From Branchipolynoe longqiensis (taxonomy: Eukaryota > Annelida > Polychaeta > Phyllodocida > Polynoidae), in contig CM059200.1 of the NCBI GenBank assembly GCA_030323885.1, positions 4,528,409 through 4,592,408 of the forward strand: DNA of 64,000 nt. Reading direction: 5' to 3'. Positions 11,801 to 20,295 of the stretch are shown in pieces. The position numbers and the translations under genes are program-made. Within the stretch, counting starts at the first letter, position 1; every line of letters begins with the position of its first letter. The notes beneath the pieces were generated by a model. That model did no database searches, was not told where the DNA came from, and saw only the letters and a list, made by a program, of their open reading frames with translations.

Positions 11801-14800
11801 TGGTATTGCCTACCAACGCGCTGATGCTGTCTTGCCTGACAACACCCTGGTGTTGCCTGACAAAGGTCTGGTATTGCCTAACAATACCTTGGTGTTGCCT
11901 AGCAATGCCCTGGTATTTCCCGACAACATCCTGCTCTGGCCTAATAACACCCTGCTGTTGACAACACATGCATCACACGCTATGTGTCACATTCAGGGTC
12001 CGTATACAAGGTAAGATATGGAATTCAAGGCTATTTCAAGGATTTTCAAGGCTGTTTTTGATAGGAATTCAAGACTATTTTCATTTAGATTTCAGGGAAA
12101 GACAATGGTTAATGGCGATGTTAGACTAATTTAGATCAGTGGGTACAGTTTAATGGAACGTAGTGTCCATGCGTACGTGAGCCAAAGCGCCTAGCCTGGC
12201 GGTCTAAAAGTACTTGAGGATGCACACGCATGTGTTTCATGAGGAACAAAATAATGATTAAGTTTGGAGGAAACCTAGATAAAAGATTCACCCTGTACTT
12301 ACAGTAGGATTGAATCTTTTATCTAGAGCAAACCTTGCAAATGAATGTGGACATGTTTGACAGGCCCCTAAATACACAAAATAATTATATATGAATTCAA
12401 GCCAAAATTGCTAGATTATTTTTCCTAGAGACCCATATAATGAATGATATATTAAGTGCCAATCATCAGAAACAAAATTTTAATGAAATGGCTCTGATGG
12501 TGTGTTGCCTGACAACACCCTGGTGTTGCCTGACAATGGTCTGGTATTGCCTAACAATACCTTGGTGTTGCCTAGCAACGCCCTGGTATTTCCCGACAAC
12601 ATCCTGCTATGGCCTAATAACACCCTGCTGTTGACAACACATGCATCACACGCTATGTGTCACATTCAGGGTCCGTATACAAGGTAAGATATGGAATTCA
12701 AGGCTATTTCAGGGATTTTCAAGGCTGTTTTTGATAGGAATTCAAGACTATTTTCATTTGGATTTCAGGGAAAAACAATGGTTAATTTAGATCAGTGGGT
12801 ACAGTTTAATGGAACATAGTGTCCATGCGTAGGTGAGCCAAAGCGCCTAGCCTGGCGGTCTAAACGTACTTGAGGATGCGCACGCATGCATTTCATTAGG
12901 AACAAAATAATGATTAAGTTTGGAGGAAACCTAGATAAAAGATTCACCCCCGTACTTAGTCGGATTGAATCTTTTATCTAGAGCAAACCTTGCAAATGAA
13001 CGTGGTCATGTTTGACAGGCCCCTAGATTATTTTTTCCTAGAGACCCATATAATGATGATATATTAAGTGCCAATCATTAGAAGCAAAATTTTAATAAAA
13101 TGACCGATGTCCCTATTATAAATTTGTATTTTTAGATCTATAAATAAACTATCCACCGATTCCCATCCAACTGAACATGCCATGATCATCATCCATGGTG
13201 TTAAATATTGGAGTTCACGTATGCGTAGCCACTGCGGCTAAAGATGCGGTCAGAAATAAGGCGCATGCGCAGTGACAGTGCCGTATGTTTAGACCGCCAG
13301 GCTACGCGTACGGCTCACGTACACATAGCCACTGCCTTAATGGAATTCAAGGCTTCAAGACTAATTACCCAAAATAGGTTAAGTTCCAGGCTTTTCAAGG
13401 CCTTGAAATGGGCCAATGAAGTTCAAGACTTTTCAAGACTTTCCAGGCTCTGTACGAACCCTACATATTGTATGCCGACGATTAGGACAGTAGTGACATC
13501 ACGTGGAACAATATCATCAAGATACGTCAATATTAAACGAATGCATAATCAATTGGATGTAAATTGCGACATTGCAGAAGTTAATAATGTTGTTTATCGT
13601 TGTTTTACATCCTGGCAACATCTAAGGTCATATCAGGACAGGTACCAACTTGTGAGAGTGCACACTCATGGCAACTTTATAGTGCTGCCCCACTTGGGAG
13701 ACCAGGCTGCCAGCACCATGACCTGATATCCCACTCAGTCACATTATAACGGTGCAAACCAGTCCTTGCCTTATCCTATCAATGCCGAGCGTCAGGCTAG
13801 GTAGCGACAATTATAAATTGTATAGTTATTGTTGTTTTACGTACCAGCAACATCTAAAATATCAGGACGGGATGAATTTCATATGTCATTAGTTTGATTC
13901 AGCTGGGATTCGAACTCCCGGAAGTCTGCGCTCTATTGATTCGGCTACCACATCCGGTCAGGATATAATTAAGTTCATTCCTTCTTAGGGACAGGCAGGT
14001 AGGTGATGCACCTGCAGGTGACATGTCAGCTGGTCACGTGACTGAGCGGCGTACACGTGAGGAGATGTTATGAGTCTGTGTGGCCGGTGTGAGGCCTCGG
14101 GGCAGTAGACCACGTGACCTCGGGGACTCAGGGGCGCGGCTTACTAACCAACAAACCTACACGGATTGACACGTAGTGGGATACATTTTTTCAACTGGGC
14201 GAGGTGGCCTAATCGGCAGAGCGCGGGCCTCGCGTGCGGAAGGTCGGGAGTTTGGTTCCCGGTCGAGTCAAACCAATGACGCTAAAATCGATACTTGTTG
14301 CTTCCTAGCCTGGTGCTCGGCATAAATAGGATAGGGAAAAGACTGGTAAGCTCAGTGTCAGGACTGAGTGGGATATCGGGTCATGGTGCGGGCAGCCTGA
14401 TTTCCCAGTGGGGCATCACTATAAAGTTTGCCATGAGTGCGCACTGTCACAAGTTGGTACCCATCCTGATATGACCATAGATGTTTCCAGGACGTAAAAA
14501 ATCTCTCGACAGACTTTTTTTGTGTGTGTCACAAATTAATCTAACCACCCTTACTGTGGATGCACTAGTGACCATACTCAGGACGCAGTGCATGTTTGAA
14601 TGAGCACAAGTTAAAGATGCATAGTCCAATAGTTTTGAAATTCTGACATTTTCTGAGATAAATACATTAGATTAATCGTCATAATCTACTTTACTTCTGT
14701 TTGAAGTAACTTTTATTTTAAATCGCGAAATATTTAGACATTTGACGTGAAATCATGCCAAATCAAAATTCGGACACTATAGGCTTCAGTAGTAACAGGT

Positions 14801-16047
14801 TCTATCACATTGACTTATTACGCCCTTCTGTGCAGCAACACATGTTTAATAAGTGCACCAGGATCTAAGTTAAATATGTAGAATCAAATTTAGATAAGTG
14901 TTTTGGTTTTGAAATGTTGATGTTTTCATCGGTCTATGCAACTTTAATTAATTTTTTTTCTTGAAGATTTATACTGCCTATCATGGATAAGTCTGACTAG
15001 ACTTGTTTTCACCATTAGACAGTTTGTCGATAGAAAGCCCGAGCCTACACTTTTACCAACCCAAGGGATTTTTAACCTCCCAAACCACATAGACATGGTA
15101 TGAGAGCAACTGGCCATTGATGATGCTGTAAGTTATACACAGCGGTGGAGATCCAAATTGGCAGAGGTGGAGGCACGGGGAATCGAACTGGGGAATTAAT
15201 TATACTTGTCTGAGTTCAATAGTCATTCAGTGGGGAAGACTACAAACACCAAAGTATCACCCGCATAGTCTACTAAATAACCACATTCCACAGTTTTACA
15301 ACTTGATACACGCACACTTTGTTTTTGTACCAGCAGGAATACATAATACGTCAATTGAAGTGATCTCTTTTAAAGTTTTATGTTCTCGTAGGAGAATAAA
15401 TTAATCTATTTTCTGTCTGAGAATTTCCTAAAAATAAATCTCTATTGAGACTGATTGTTCAATACCAGACCTTGCGACTTAATATCTGATATGTTGTCAT
15501 GGATCACATACCTAGAGCCCCGGTCACAGTACGGCTTGCGACTGCTTGTGACCACTTTGTGACCACTTTGGATCAAGGAACCCACCTCCTTGTAACCTTG
15601 CAACCAAAGCAATGGTCGCTGATCTCCGGGCGACCTTAGGGCGACCATCTTGGTCACAAGGTTTTTAAGATTTATACTGCCAATCATGGATAAGTCTGAA
15701 TAAACTTGTTTTCACCATTAGACAATTGGTCGATAGAAAGCCTGAGCCTACACTTTTTTCCGACCCAAGGGATTTTCAAGCTCCCACACCACATAGACAT
15801 GGTATGACAGCAACTGGCCTTTGATGACGCTGCAAGTTATATACAGTGGTGGAAATCCAAATTCGCAGAGTTGATGGCATGGGGAATCAATCAATAGCTG
15901 GCCAAAACTGGCACTCCGACCTACCTGACTGACAGCGTGAAGTCACCCGGGTTGCTCTCGCTGGGTCTCGCGAGGAAGCTGCCGTCGAAGCCACGGTCTA
16001 TGAGCAGCACCTCCGACTCCAAGCCCAGGATGTTGGGGTGAAACCAT
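2702..16047 (-). CDS. PTPN11: SHP-2-type SH2-domain tyrosine phosphatase gene, partial (5 internal exons)
   Basis: Five minus-strand exons (15925-16047, 7076-7270, 6034-6196, 4713-4832, 2702-2815) join in frame into about 238 residues: all of N-SH2 after the first few residues, all of C-SH2, and the start of the linker to the PTP domain. SHP-2 is a cytoplasmic phosphatase acting in receptor tyrosine kinase/Ras-MAPK signalling. Both phosphotyrosine-binding arginines are present (in SFLARPS and SYLVRES), as are positions matching human Asp61 and Glu76 that hold the N-SH2 against the catalytic site, so autoinhibition is probably conserved. All exons have AG acceptors and GT donors with matching phase. 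The catalytic exons should lie left of the window. Exon 1, expected to encode only a few residues, was not found. The closest alternatives, SHP-1 and insect corkscrew, belong to the same family. Confidence 0.93.
2820..3115. repeat. Short direct repeat in SHP-2 intron
   Basis: Two copies of a block starting CACAGTCGCCACCAACAAGC (2857 and about 3037) plus a third shorter one near 2968. All end in CAGTGTTAACCATATGAAGAG. A related motif, TTCAGGCGCAAAATTCCG, recurs near 3012 and 3540, with an inverted form near 3745, suggesting ends of an uncharacterised element. Confidence 0.55.
3116..4700. other. SHP-2 intron, no recognised gene
   Basis: AT-rich intron between the linker exon and the second C-SH2 exon. 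Visible items: an inverted pair of TTCAGGCGCAAAA-type motifs (about 3540 and 3745), a run of GGAAATT/CGAAAAT near 3780-3890, and oligo-A stretches. Nothing codes convincingly. Confidence 0.5.
4713..4832 (-). CDS. PTPN11: SHP-2 exon: second half of C-SH2
   Basis: 120 bp, 40 codons, phase 0; acceptor TTTGGCAG|GATGG, donor AAAATG|GTAACA. It encodes [16 protein letters not shown]... through [13 protein letters not shown], matching the second half of the SHP-2 C-SH2 domain. It is one codon longer than the human exon as I recall it. The 55-bp minisatellite starts within about 10 bp of the acceptor side. Confidence 0.93.
4842..6012. repeat. 55-bp minisatellite filling a SHP-2 intron
   Basis: About 21 copies of a 55-bp unit (CAGCTGCACCAAACTTGCGT, then CTCCCAAACAACCCGCAATA, then an ACACACTGTAGGAA-like end). 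Copies in 4860-5520 are about 90-98% alike; those near 5530-6000 have diverged (CTCCCCGACAACC variants). The period is not divisible by 3, which keeps several frames open and creates spurious ORFs. Confidence 0.95.
6034..6196 (-). CDS. PTPN11: SHP-2 exon: first half of C-SH2
   Basis: 163 bp, entering with one base of a split Arg codon; acceptor GTTGCAG|GTGG, donor AGCCAG|GTGAGC. It encodes [15 protein letters not shown]..., [15 protein letters not shown] and [18 protein letters not shown]. The FLVRES-type arginine is intact. Compared with human SHP-2, about 10 residues are missing between VRT and KVTHVMIR, the Gly/Ser/Asp-rich loop of the vertebrate domain. Confidence 0.94.
6265..6660. repeat. 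63-71-bp tandem repeat, six copies
   Basis: CACCTAG[G/C]TGG-type cores recur at about 6309, 6372, 6443, 6506, 6572 and 6643, each preceded by CAATTCATAATTA and followed by CGCTGTACTC. Two to three units are duplicated elsewhere in the same gene at 8171-8330/8661-8693. Confidence 0.85.
6809..7022. mobile_element. MITE-5, pogo/Tigger-like short element
   Basis: Inverted ends CAGGAAAGCCTCTCTAAATC and (reversed) CAATCAAAAACCTTTCTAAC, each followed by GACCGACC-like sequence and flanked by TA. A cleaner copy lies at 58362-58539. TA duplication and CAGTAAAACCTCT-like termini resemble Tc1/mariner-pogo derived MITEs. It ends 54 bp from the SHP-2 exon at 7076. Confidence 0.65.
7076..7270 (-). CDS. PTPN11: SHP-2 exon: second half of N-SH2
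   Basis: 195 bp; acceptor TTCCACAG|GCGATC, donor GAGCG|GTAGGT, split Arg codons at both ends. It encodes [31 protein letters not shown] and [11 protein letters not shown] through [12 protein letters not shown]. It carries the D'E loop and the Asp61/Glu76 equivalents of the autoinhibitory face; the human Tyr62 position is Phe. Length matches the recalled human exon. Confidence 0.95.
7345..8170. repeat. 23-bp minisatellite, first block
   Basis: Degenerate copies of a 23-bp unit, CCTACATCACTCACTACAGC plus CTC, with ACAACATCCATACATCACCC variants. It lies in the 8.65-kb intron between the two N-SH2 exons. Open frames through it (for example the plus-strand 7273-7911 frame) are repeat artefacts. 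Confidence 0.95.
8171..8693. repeat. Copied piece of the 6.4-kb repeat, split by a SINE
   Basis: 8171-8330 and 8661-8693 together match 6403-6590 closely, including the unusual CACCTAGCTGGAACTG variant unit. The segment therefore derives from that region. It sits inside the 23-bp minisatellite and was later interrupted by a SINE-A. Confidence 0.85.
8333..8660 (+). mobile_element. SINE-A, full-length, with target duplication
   Basis: Complete plus-oriented copy: head GATGGCCGAATGAGTTAGA, B box GGGTTCGAGTCCCGG, full body, tail GATGTTGCTAGAACGTAAAA with CAACAACAAACAAC. TCATAATT occurs immediately before the head and again after the tail, fitting an 8-bp target duplication. Confidence 0.9.
8694..10215. 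repeat. 23-bp minisatellite, second block, with strand flip
   Basis: It continues the 7345-8170 array. Many units show ACAGCCTCC, ACAACATCC or AAAGACTCC ends; 9830-9900 carries a CTTCAGCCACC subfamily. At about 10153 the repeat strand reverses: ...CACTACATCC is followed by TGTAGTGGGTGATGTATGGA, which is the repeat's complement, to about 10215. Confidence 0.93.
10240..10640. repeat. 12-bp minisatellite
   Basis: About 30 copies of ACACTCAGTACA / ACACTCAGTATA, passing into ACATCAGTCAGT units at the right end. It is adjacent to the 23-bp array but a different unit. Cys-rich and Val-rich minus-strand ORFs here are artefacts of a 12-bp period. Confidence 0.93.
10863..11145 (-). mobile_element. SINE-A copy
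   Basis: Reverse copy from the tail (GTTGGTTATTGGAGTTTTAT) through the body to a degraded B box (GGGGTTTGAA). The head beyond the B box is lost. Confidence 0.8.
11146..11582 (+). mobile_element. Possible LTR-like sequence
   Basis: It contains TATA-like GAATATAAAGGCAGCG followed by repeated GACGTTGA/ACGTTAC words, and ends in CATCGTAGTGTGACAGGGGT, which resembles the LTR end plus primer-binding context of Ty3-type elements. No paired LTR, gag or pol was seen, so this is a weak suggestion. Confidence 0.25.
11829..13107. repeat. Tandem duplication, two ~670/605-bp units
   Basis: Unit 1 (11829-12501) and unit 2 (12502-13107) are near-identical over their length, starting TGCCTGACAACACCCTGGTG and ending GTGCCAATCAT... 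. Unit 2 lacks about 43 bp near 13027 and about 18 bp near 12785. Each contains CAGGGTCCGTATACAAGG, a GGCTATTTCAAGG-rich stretch and a hairpin arm pair around GATAAAAGATTCA / TGAATCTTTTATC. Confidence 0.9.
13107..13470. mobile_element. Nested MITE ends (REP-9 and a second inverted-repeat element)
   Basis: 13260-13330 carries an inverted copy of the TGAGCC...GCCTGGCGGTCTAAA sequence seen at 12170-12205 and 12830-12865, so these are terminal repeats of one element. 13335-13465 then resumes the GGAATTCAAGGC sequence and ends CTGTACGAACCCT, the inverted end matching AGGGTCCGTATAC at 12669. This is one element inside another. Confidence 0.55.
13590..13962 (-). mobile_element. SINE-A copy with extra tail piece
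   Basis: Reverse copy with tail, body and complete head (B box GGGATTCGAACTCCC, reversed A box ATTCGGCTACCAC). A second partial tail (TTGTTTTACGTACCAGCAAC) is lodged at about 13826-13880. Confidence 0.8.
13963..14195. other. Unassigned GC-richer spacer
   Basis: Contains palindrome-rich CACCTGCAGGTG and CACGTGAC words between two SINEs. No coding or repeat identity recognised. Confidence 0.4.
14196..14505 (+). mobile_element. SINE-A copy, type-2 head
   Basis: Full plus-oriented copy whose head reads GGTGGCCTAATCGGCAGAGC with B box GGGAGTTTGGTTCCC, i.e. the 'GCGGGCCTCGCGTGCGG' head type. It ends CCAGGACGTAAAA. Confidence 0.85.
14615..14943 (+). mobile_element. MITE-3, TTAA-flanked element
   Basis: MITE-3 has termini AG(T)TGCATAGTCCGATGG and inverted CATCGGACTATGCAGCT, always next to TTAA. 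Here TTAA lies at 14611-14614 and 14944-14947. It is about 330-350 bp, AT-rich and non-coding. TTAA duplications point to piggyBac- or Kolobok-type transposases. Other copies: 46501-46834, 49137-49483, 57473-57819, 60218-61411. Confidence 0.85.
14950..15192 (-). mobile_element. SINE-C copy
   Basis: Same orientation and start as the 2105 copy (TTTCTTGAAGATTTATACTG), ending at GGCACGGGGAATCGAAC within the tRNA-like head. It abuts the right end of MITE-3. Confidence 0.75.
15193..15512. other. SHP-2 intron spacer, nothing recognised
   Basis: AT-rich sequence without convincing ORF or repeat. Confidence 0.45.
15513..15660. mobile_element. MITE-4 arm (foldback element fragment)
   Basis: Starts GCCCCGGTCACAGTACGGCT and repeats TGTGACCACTTTG / GCGACCA words; ends TTGGTCACAAGG. 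It matches the arms of the foldback elements at 28464-28905. Confidence 0.65.
15661..15897 (-). mobile_element. SINE-C copy
   Basis: Third copy of the AGATTTATACTGCCAATCAT family, inserted next to MITE-4 and ending GGCATGGGGAATC, 28 bp from the SHP-2 exon. Confidence 0.75.
15925..16047 (-). CDS. PTPN11: SHP-2 exon: first half of N-SH2
   Basis: 123 bp; acceptor CACACACAG|ATGG, donor GTCAG|GTAGGT. It encodes [35 protein letters not shown] and FTLSVR. The arginine of FLAR is the phosphotyrosine ligand. The first base completes a codon begun in the missing exon 1. Size and phases match the recalled human exon 2 exactly. Confidence 0.95.
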
Positions 16048-16136
16048 CTGTGTGTGACAAGGAGACGCGGTATTAGTAGGTACTCCAAACAAAGGACTGG
16101 TTGCTGATGTTCACTGACCACTGGAAAAATAGGTTT

Positions 16137-16720
16137 GATTGATTGATTGGTGGTTGCTTTACGCCATGTCGGCAGCATAGGCCATATTCACGGTGAGAAA
16201 TGTTTGTTTTGTGTTCAAACCATCGCTTTTACATGTAAAAGCAGACAATCAATTATGTGCCAATAGACACTCATTAAATTAGAAAGCTCACAATCATATA
16301 CTTGTGGTCAAGGGAAACAAATACCCATAGGAAAAGAAAAGTTTTATTAATAATTGATAGAATTTATTTAGTAAACTATATGAGGTGGTACAGTCCAGCT
16401 GCCCTCAAAAAGGCTCAAATGTTTTCTTGTTTTACTGTAGTAAAAAGGTCACGCATACTCTCTGCAGTGTAGAATTGTTGGCGCAGGGACAAACAATCAA
16501 CGCAACTTAGTAAAATGTGGTTGAGTGTCAGCGGGAAAAATAGGAGACTTGCTCTCAGCACACTACCCCTCTTTGAACATTGTGTGCTGCGAGTAAGTAT
16601 GTCAGAGCTAAAAATAATTACTTTCACAGTAAAGTAGAGATCACTACCTTTAGCTTTGTATCCATTATGGCCGACTTCTGGCAAGAAATAACTTTTAAAT
16701 GAACAACTTCGGAACAAACG
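16137..16720 (-). mobile_element. LINE 3' end (ORF2 C-terminus and 3' UTR)
   Basis: Minus strand: a frame reading LTLNHILLSCVDCLSLRQQF then YTAESMRDLFTTV, a typical cysteine-containing tail of non-LTR retrotransposon ORF2 proteins, then stop, a roughly 250-bp 3' UTR, and the end GGCGTAAAGCAACCACCAAT with CAAT repeats. Only the 3' end is present. A plus-strand copy lies at 24150-24548. Clade (I/Nimb/Jockey-like) is inference. Confidence 0.75.
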
Positions 16721-17309
16721 TTAAACCTGATTTTACCAAATATTATTCATGAAAATAATAATATTACGTACAAAAATTCTTTCTCTACAAGCCTACGGCT
16801 AGAAGACTAATACCTCACCATGGAAAAGTGTATATATTGTCTGAATAAATTGTTTCCCAAACAAAAAACACAGATCAGTCCAATCAGTTTTCTCAAACCA
16901 GGCAGGCTGCTCCGCAATGTAACAAATACCACCATAGAAATTATGTTATTGACATCATCTATATATAATACCAAACGGTGATTAAGTTTTACGGTTGTTC
17001 TAATCAGTAGTCCTTTGTTAATTGTCGCTGCCAACACGCATCATCATACTCCACTGATGCTTTGCCATGTACGGGTTGTCAATAGCATGTTTTTGGTGCC
17101 TATTGTACACATTTCATATTAATCTTGATAGTTTTTACTAACTTTGGTCACTTCAACCAGAGTGGCATCCATTTTGAGTCATGTAGCCACAAGTGTTGTT
17201 ACCTCCGTCATTTGATAGCACCACTGATATGGTTTACCACATAATGGTACAGATTGCGGCACTATATTGAAACGGGACCATGCACGAGGCCAGAATATAG
17301 CAGAGAAAG
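16721..17309. other. Spacer right of SHP-2 exon; no exon 1 recognised
   Basis: AT-rich. The small minus-strand frame at 16807-17037 has no recognisable domain. The missing SHP-2 first exon (a start codon plus a few residues) could be anywhere to the right. Confidence 0.4.
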
Positions 17310-17368
17310 TAGATATATATATATACACAGTCTCTGAATATAGTCAGAGACCGTGAATATATATATAA
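17310..17368. repeat. Long AT-ended hairpin
   Basis: ATATATATATACACAGTCTC, then TGAATATAGTCA, then GAGACCGTGAATATATATAT: a near-perfect inverted repeat with arms of about 24 nt and a very short loop. Confidence 0.7.
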
Positions 17369-17585
17369 TGACAGTTCAACACAAAATTGGTTCAGGGATG
17401 GCTGCGGAGCCTAGCTTTAACCCATGCACAGCAATATAATACATTGACAGGGGGTCCGAATATTAATACAACAGGTGCCTCTGGCTACACAGTGGCAGAG
17501 GAGTGTACTACCCCGCTACAAATGTCGAATGAACATCCTGGTTTATGAATAAAGAGAATACCTGTGCGATACAAACAGATCAGAT

Positions 17586-17882
17586 GGGATGGCCGAATGA
17601 GTTGAGCGTCCATCTCCCATTTTGGATTCAAAACCTGGTCGAGTCAAACCAATGACTTAAAAATTGTATACTTGTCGCTTCCTAGCCAGGCGCTTGGTAT
17701 TATTAGGATAGGACAATGACTGGTTGGCTCCATGTCAGGATAATGTGCCGAAGTGGGATATCAGGTCATGGTGCTGGCAGCCGACTATAAAGCCGCAATG
17801 AATGTGTACTGTCACAAGTTGGTACCCATCCTGATATGACCTTACATGTTGCCAGGATGTAAAACTCCAACAAACACCAACC
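17586..17882 (+). mobile_element. SINE-A copy, type-1 head
   Basis: Head GATGGCCGAATGAGTTGAGC, damaged B box (TTGGATTCAAAACC), full body, tail CAGGATGTAAAACTCCAAC. Confidence 0.85.
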
Positions 17883-18489
17883 ATACAAATACCTGGCTGG
17901 TTCTATTGCTTACAGGAATACACTACGGTCTGCACAATGACATTGTTACCATACCAACCTTCTCCTAATGCTAATTGTCTATTTGAATGTGTGTCCTCGC
18001 ATTATGCACCTCACATTAAGCATTGTCTGCGCTCACTAAATGTCATCCAATGTCATTATGGTGACACTGTATAACAAGGTTGCCAACATTGGAAAATGAA
18101 AAACAGGAAGATCTTAAGGGATGTTATATTGGGGGATCTGGGGGTACTTCTCGCCCCCCCCCCCCGAAACATTAAAAAAAAAAAAATCTTAGATGCTCTT
18201 TAGTGCATTTTGGACACAATAATCCGTATGAAAAACTGGAAGATTTTTGCGTATGGTGGTGATGGGGACATAACATATTGTACACCTTACGGCGAAACCA
18301 TAAGGGTTGGCAGCCCTGATATCACATCTATAGTGGTCAGCCTACTCTTTCTGCGAACAACTGCCTTTTGGCATGGCACATCGCTCGGTTGGATTTGACA
18401 CAGGCAGACTTTTAATGACAACAGTTGACAATGAGAGGTTAACGTTACTTTTTGACCGCGCATTCATCAATTCGACTCTGCGGTTAGGC
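17883..18489. other. Unassigned spacer
   Basis: No gene recognised. It holds a C10 run (about 18156) and an A12 run. The 62-aa frame at 18210-18398 has no support. Confidence 0.4.
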
Positions 18490-19068
18490 TGAGAGGAGAA
18501 GGGGAGAAGGGGAGAATGGAAGAATGGGAGAAGGGGAGAAGGGGAGAAGGGAAGAATGGGAGAATGGGAGAAGGGGAGAAGGGAAGAAGGGGAGAAGGGA
18601 AGAAGGGGAGAATGGAAGAATGGGAGAAGGGGAGAAGGGGAGAATGGGAGAAGGGAAGAAGGGGAGAATGGGAGAATGGGAGAAGGGGAGAATGGAAGAA
18701 TGGGAGAATGAAGAATGGGAATGGGGGAGAGGGGGAGAATGGGAGAAGGGGAGAATGCGAGAAGGGGAGAAAGGGGAGAAGGGGAGAAGGGGAGAAGGGA
18801 AGAAGGGGAGAGGAAATGGAAGAATGGGAGAAGGGGAGAAGGGGGGAGGGGAGGGGAGGAGAGGGGAGAGGAGGGGAGGGGATGAAAAGGAAGGGGGAGG
18901 GAAGGGGAGGGAAAGAGGGGAAGGGGAGGGGGGGGGAGGGGGGGGAGGGAGGGGAGGGAGGGGAGAGGAGGGGAGGGGAGGGGAGAGGGGGGAGGGGGAG
19001 GGGAGGGGAGGGGAGGGGAGGGGAGCGGGGAGCGGGGAGGGGAGGGGAGGGGAGGGGAGGGGGGGGGT
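18490..19068. repeat. 579-bp polypurine tract, (GGGGAGAA)n to (GGGGA)n
   Basis: Almost pure purine on the plus strand. The left two-thirds is GGGGAGAA/GGGAGAAT units; the right third is GGGGAGGGGA, rich in G4 runs. Suited to triplex and G-quadruplex formation. The 208-aa Glu/Gly/Arg and Pro/Ser frames are artefacts. Confidence 0.95.
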
Positions 19069-19166
19069 TATTCTCTAAAACTGGGCACACCATATTTGGT
19101 GTCCACGCTACAATGCTGATAATTGATTATTTCTTTTATTGATAGCAAGTCAAAAAAATATTAAAC

Positions 19167-19352
19167 CCACCCAGTCACATTATCATGACACTGAGCTAAC
19201 CAGTCCTGGTCCTATCCTATTAATGCCGAGCGCCAAGCTAGGAAGTGACAAGTATCAATTTTGTAAGTCGTTGGTTTGACTCGACTGGGAATTTGAACTC
19301 CTGATCTCCAGCATGGGAGACCTGCGCTCTACCAATTCGGCCACCATGTCCA
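19167..19352 (-). mobile_element. SINE-A copy, 3'-truncated
   Basis: Body and head only, from CCCAGTCACATTATCATGAC to the reversed head ATTCGGCCACCATGTCC. The tail is absent. Confidence 0.75.
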
Positions 19353-19506
19353 GTGTGGTCGGTAGTGGCAATTGTCTATTGTTCACCCCAATGGGGTTGG
19401 GTGGGAGGTCAGGTAAAATGTGGGGCATTGTACGAATAGTATGGACACACTTCCTCTGTATGCAGAGCGTTATGTGTGTGGGGGGGGGGGGGGTGCGTGT
19501 GGATTA

Positions 19507-19800
19507 GTTTTTGTGTTTTTTTACATCCTAGCAACATCTAAGGTCATGTCAGGATGGGTATCAACTTGTAGCAGCACGCACACATGGCAAGTTTATAGTG
19601 CTGCCCCACTGGGAGACCAGGCCACCAGCACCATGACCTGATATTTCACTCAGTCACATTATCCAGACACAAGAGTCAACCAGTCCTTGCCCTATCCTAA
19701 TAATGCCGAGCGCCAGGCTAGGAAGCGACAATTATCAATTTTTAAGTCATTGGTTTGACTCGACCAGGGTTCGAACCAACAAACTCATGGGAACCAACAA
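19507..19800 (-). mobile_element. SINE-A copy
   Basis: Tail (TTTTTTTACATCCTAGCAAC) through body to the B box (GGGTTCGAACC), then cut off by GT-rich simple sequence. Confidence 0.8.
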
Positions 19801-19804
19801 ACTC

Positions 19805-20022
19805 ATGAGTCTGTGTGTGCGCATGTGTGTGAGTTTGAGTGTGATGTGGGGTGACGTGTGGGTGCGGGTATGTATGTATGTATGTGTGTGGATGTATGTG
19901 TGTGTGGATGTATGTGTGTGAGTGTGTGCGCGTGTGCGTGTGAGTTTGAGTGTGAGTTTGAGTGTGGTGTGTGTGTGTGTGTGTGGATGTGTGTGTGTGC
20001 GTGTGGGTGTATGGGGTAGGAT
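19805..20022. repeat. GT-rich simple sequence
   Basis: Mixed TGTG, TATG and GAGTTTGAGTG units. His/Thr-rich and Val/Cys-rich frames here are artefacts. Confidence 0.9.
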
Positions 20023-20295
20023 GGCCACCGCTTAGATGTAACATCACACGTGTGACAGAACACGTGTTCGGACAATGGATGCGTGTTCTGCCGCTAGGTG
20101 ACCTAGCCTTCACGCAGAGCTTCAATCCGTTTTCTGCACTGGCCAAATGCCACTGTCACTTCAGTGAACTTAAGGTTGTTATCATTAAAATTACGGAGGG
20201 ACTATTGTTACTCTACCGTGTCCTTAGCCCGAGATTCTATAGTCACAGTGCCATGGCAACAGTAGATTATTCTACAATCATGGTTCCACTGAGGG
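20023..20295. other. Unassigned spacer with an X-box-like motif
   Basis: Largely unique sequence. GTGCCATGGCAAC at about 20248-20260 fits the RFX X-box palindrome. No coding evidence. Confidence 0.4.
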
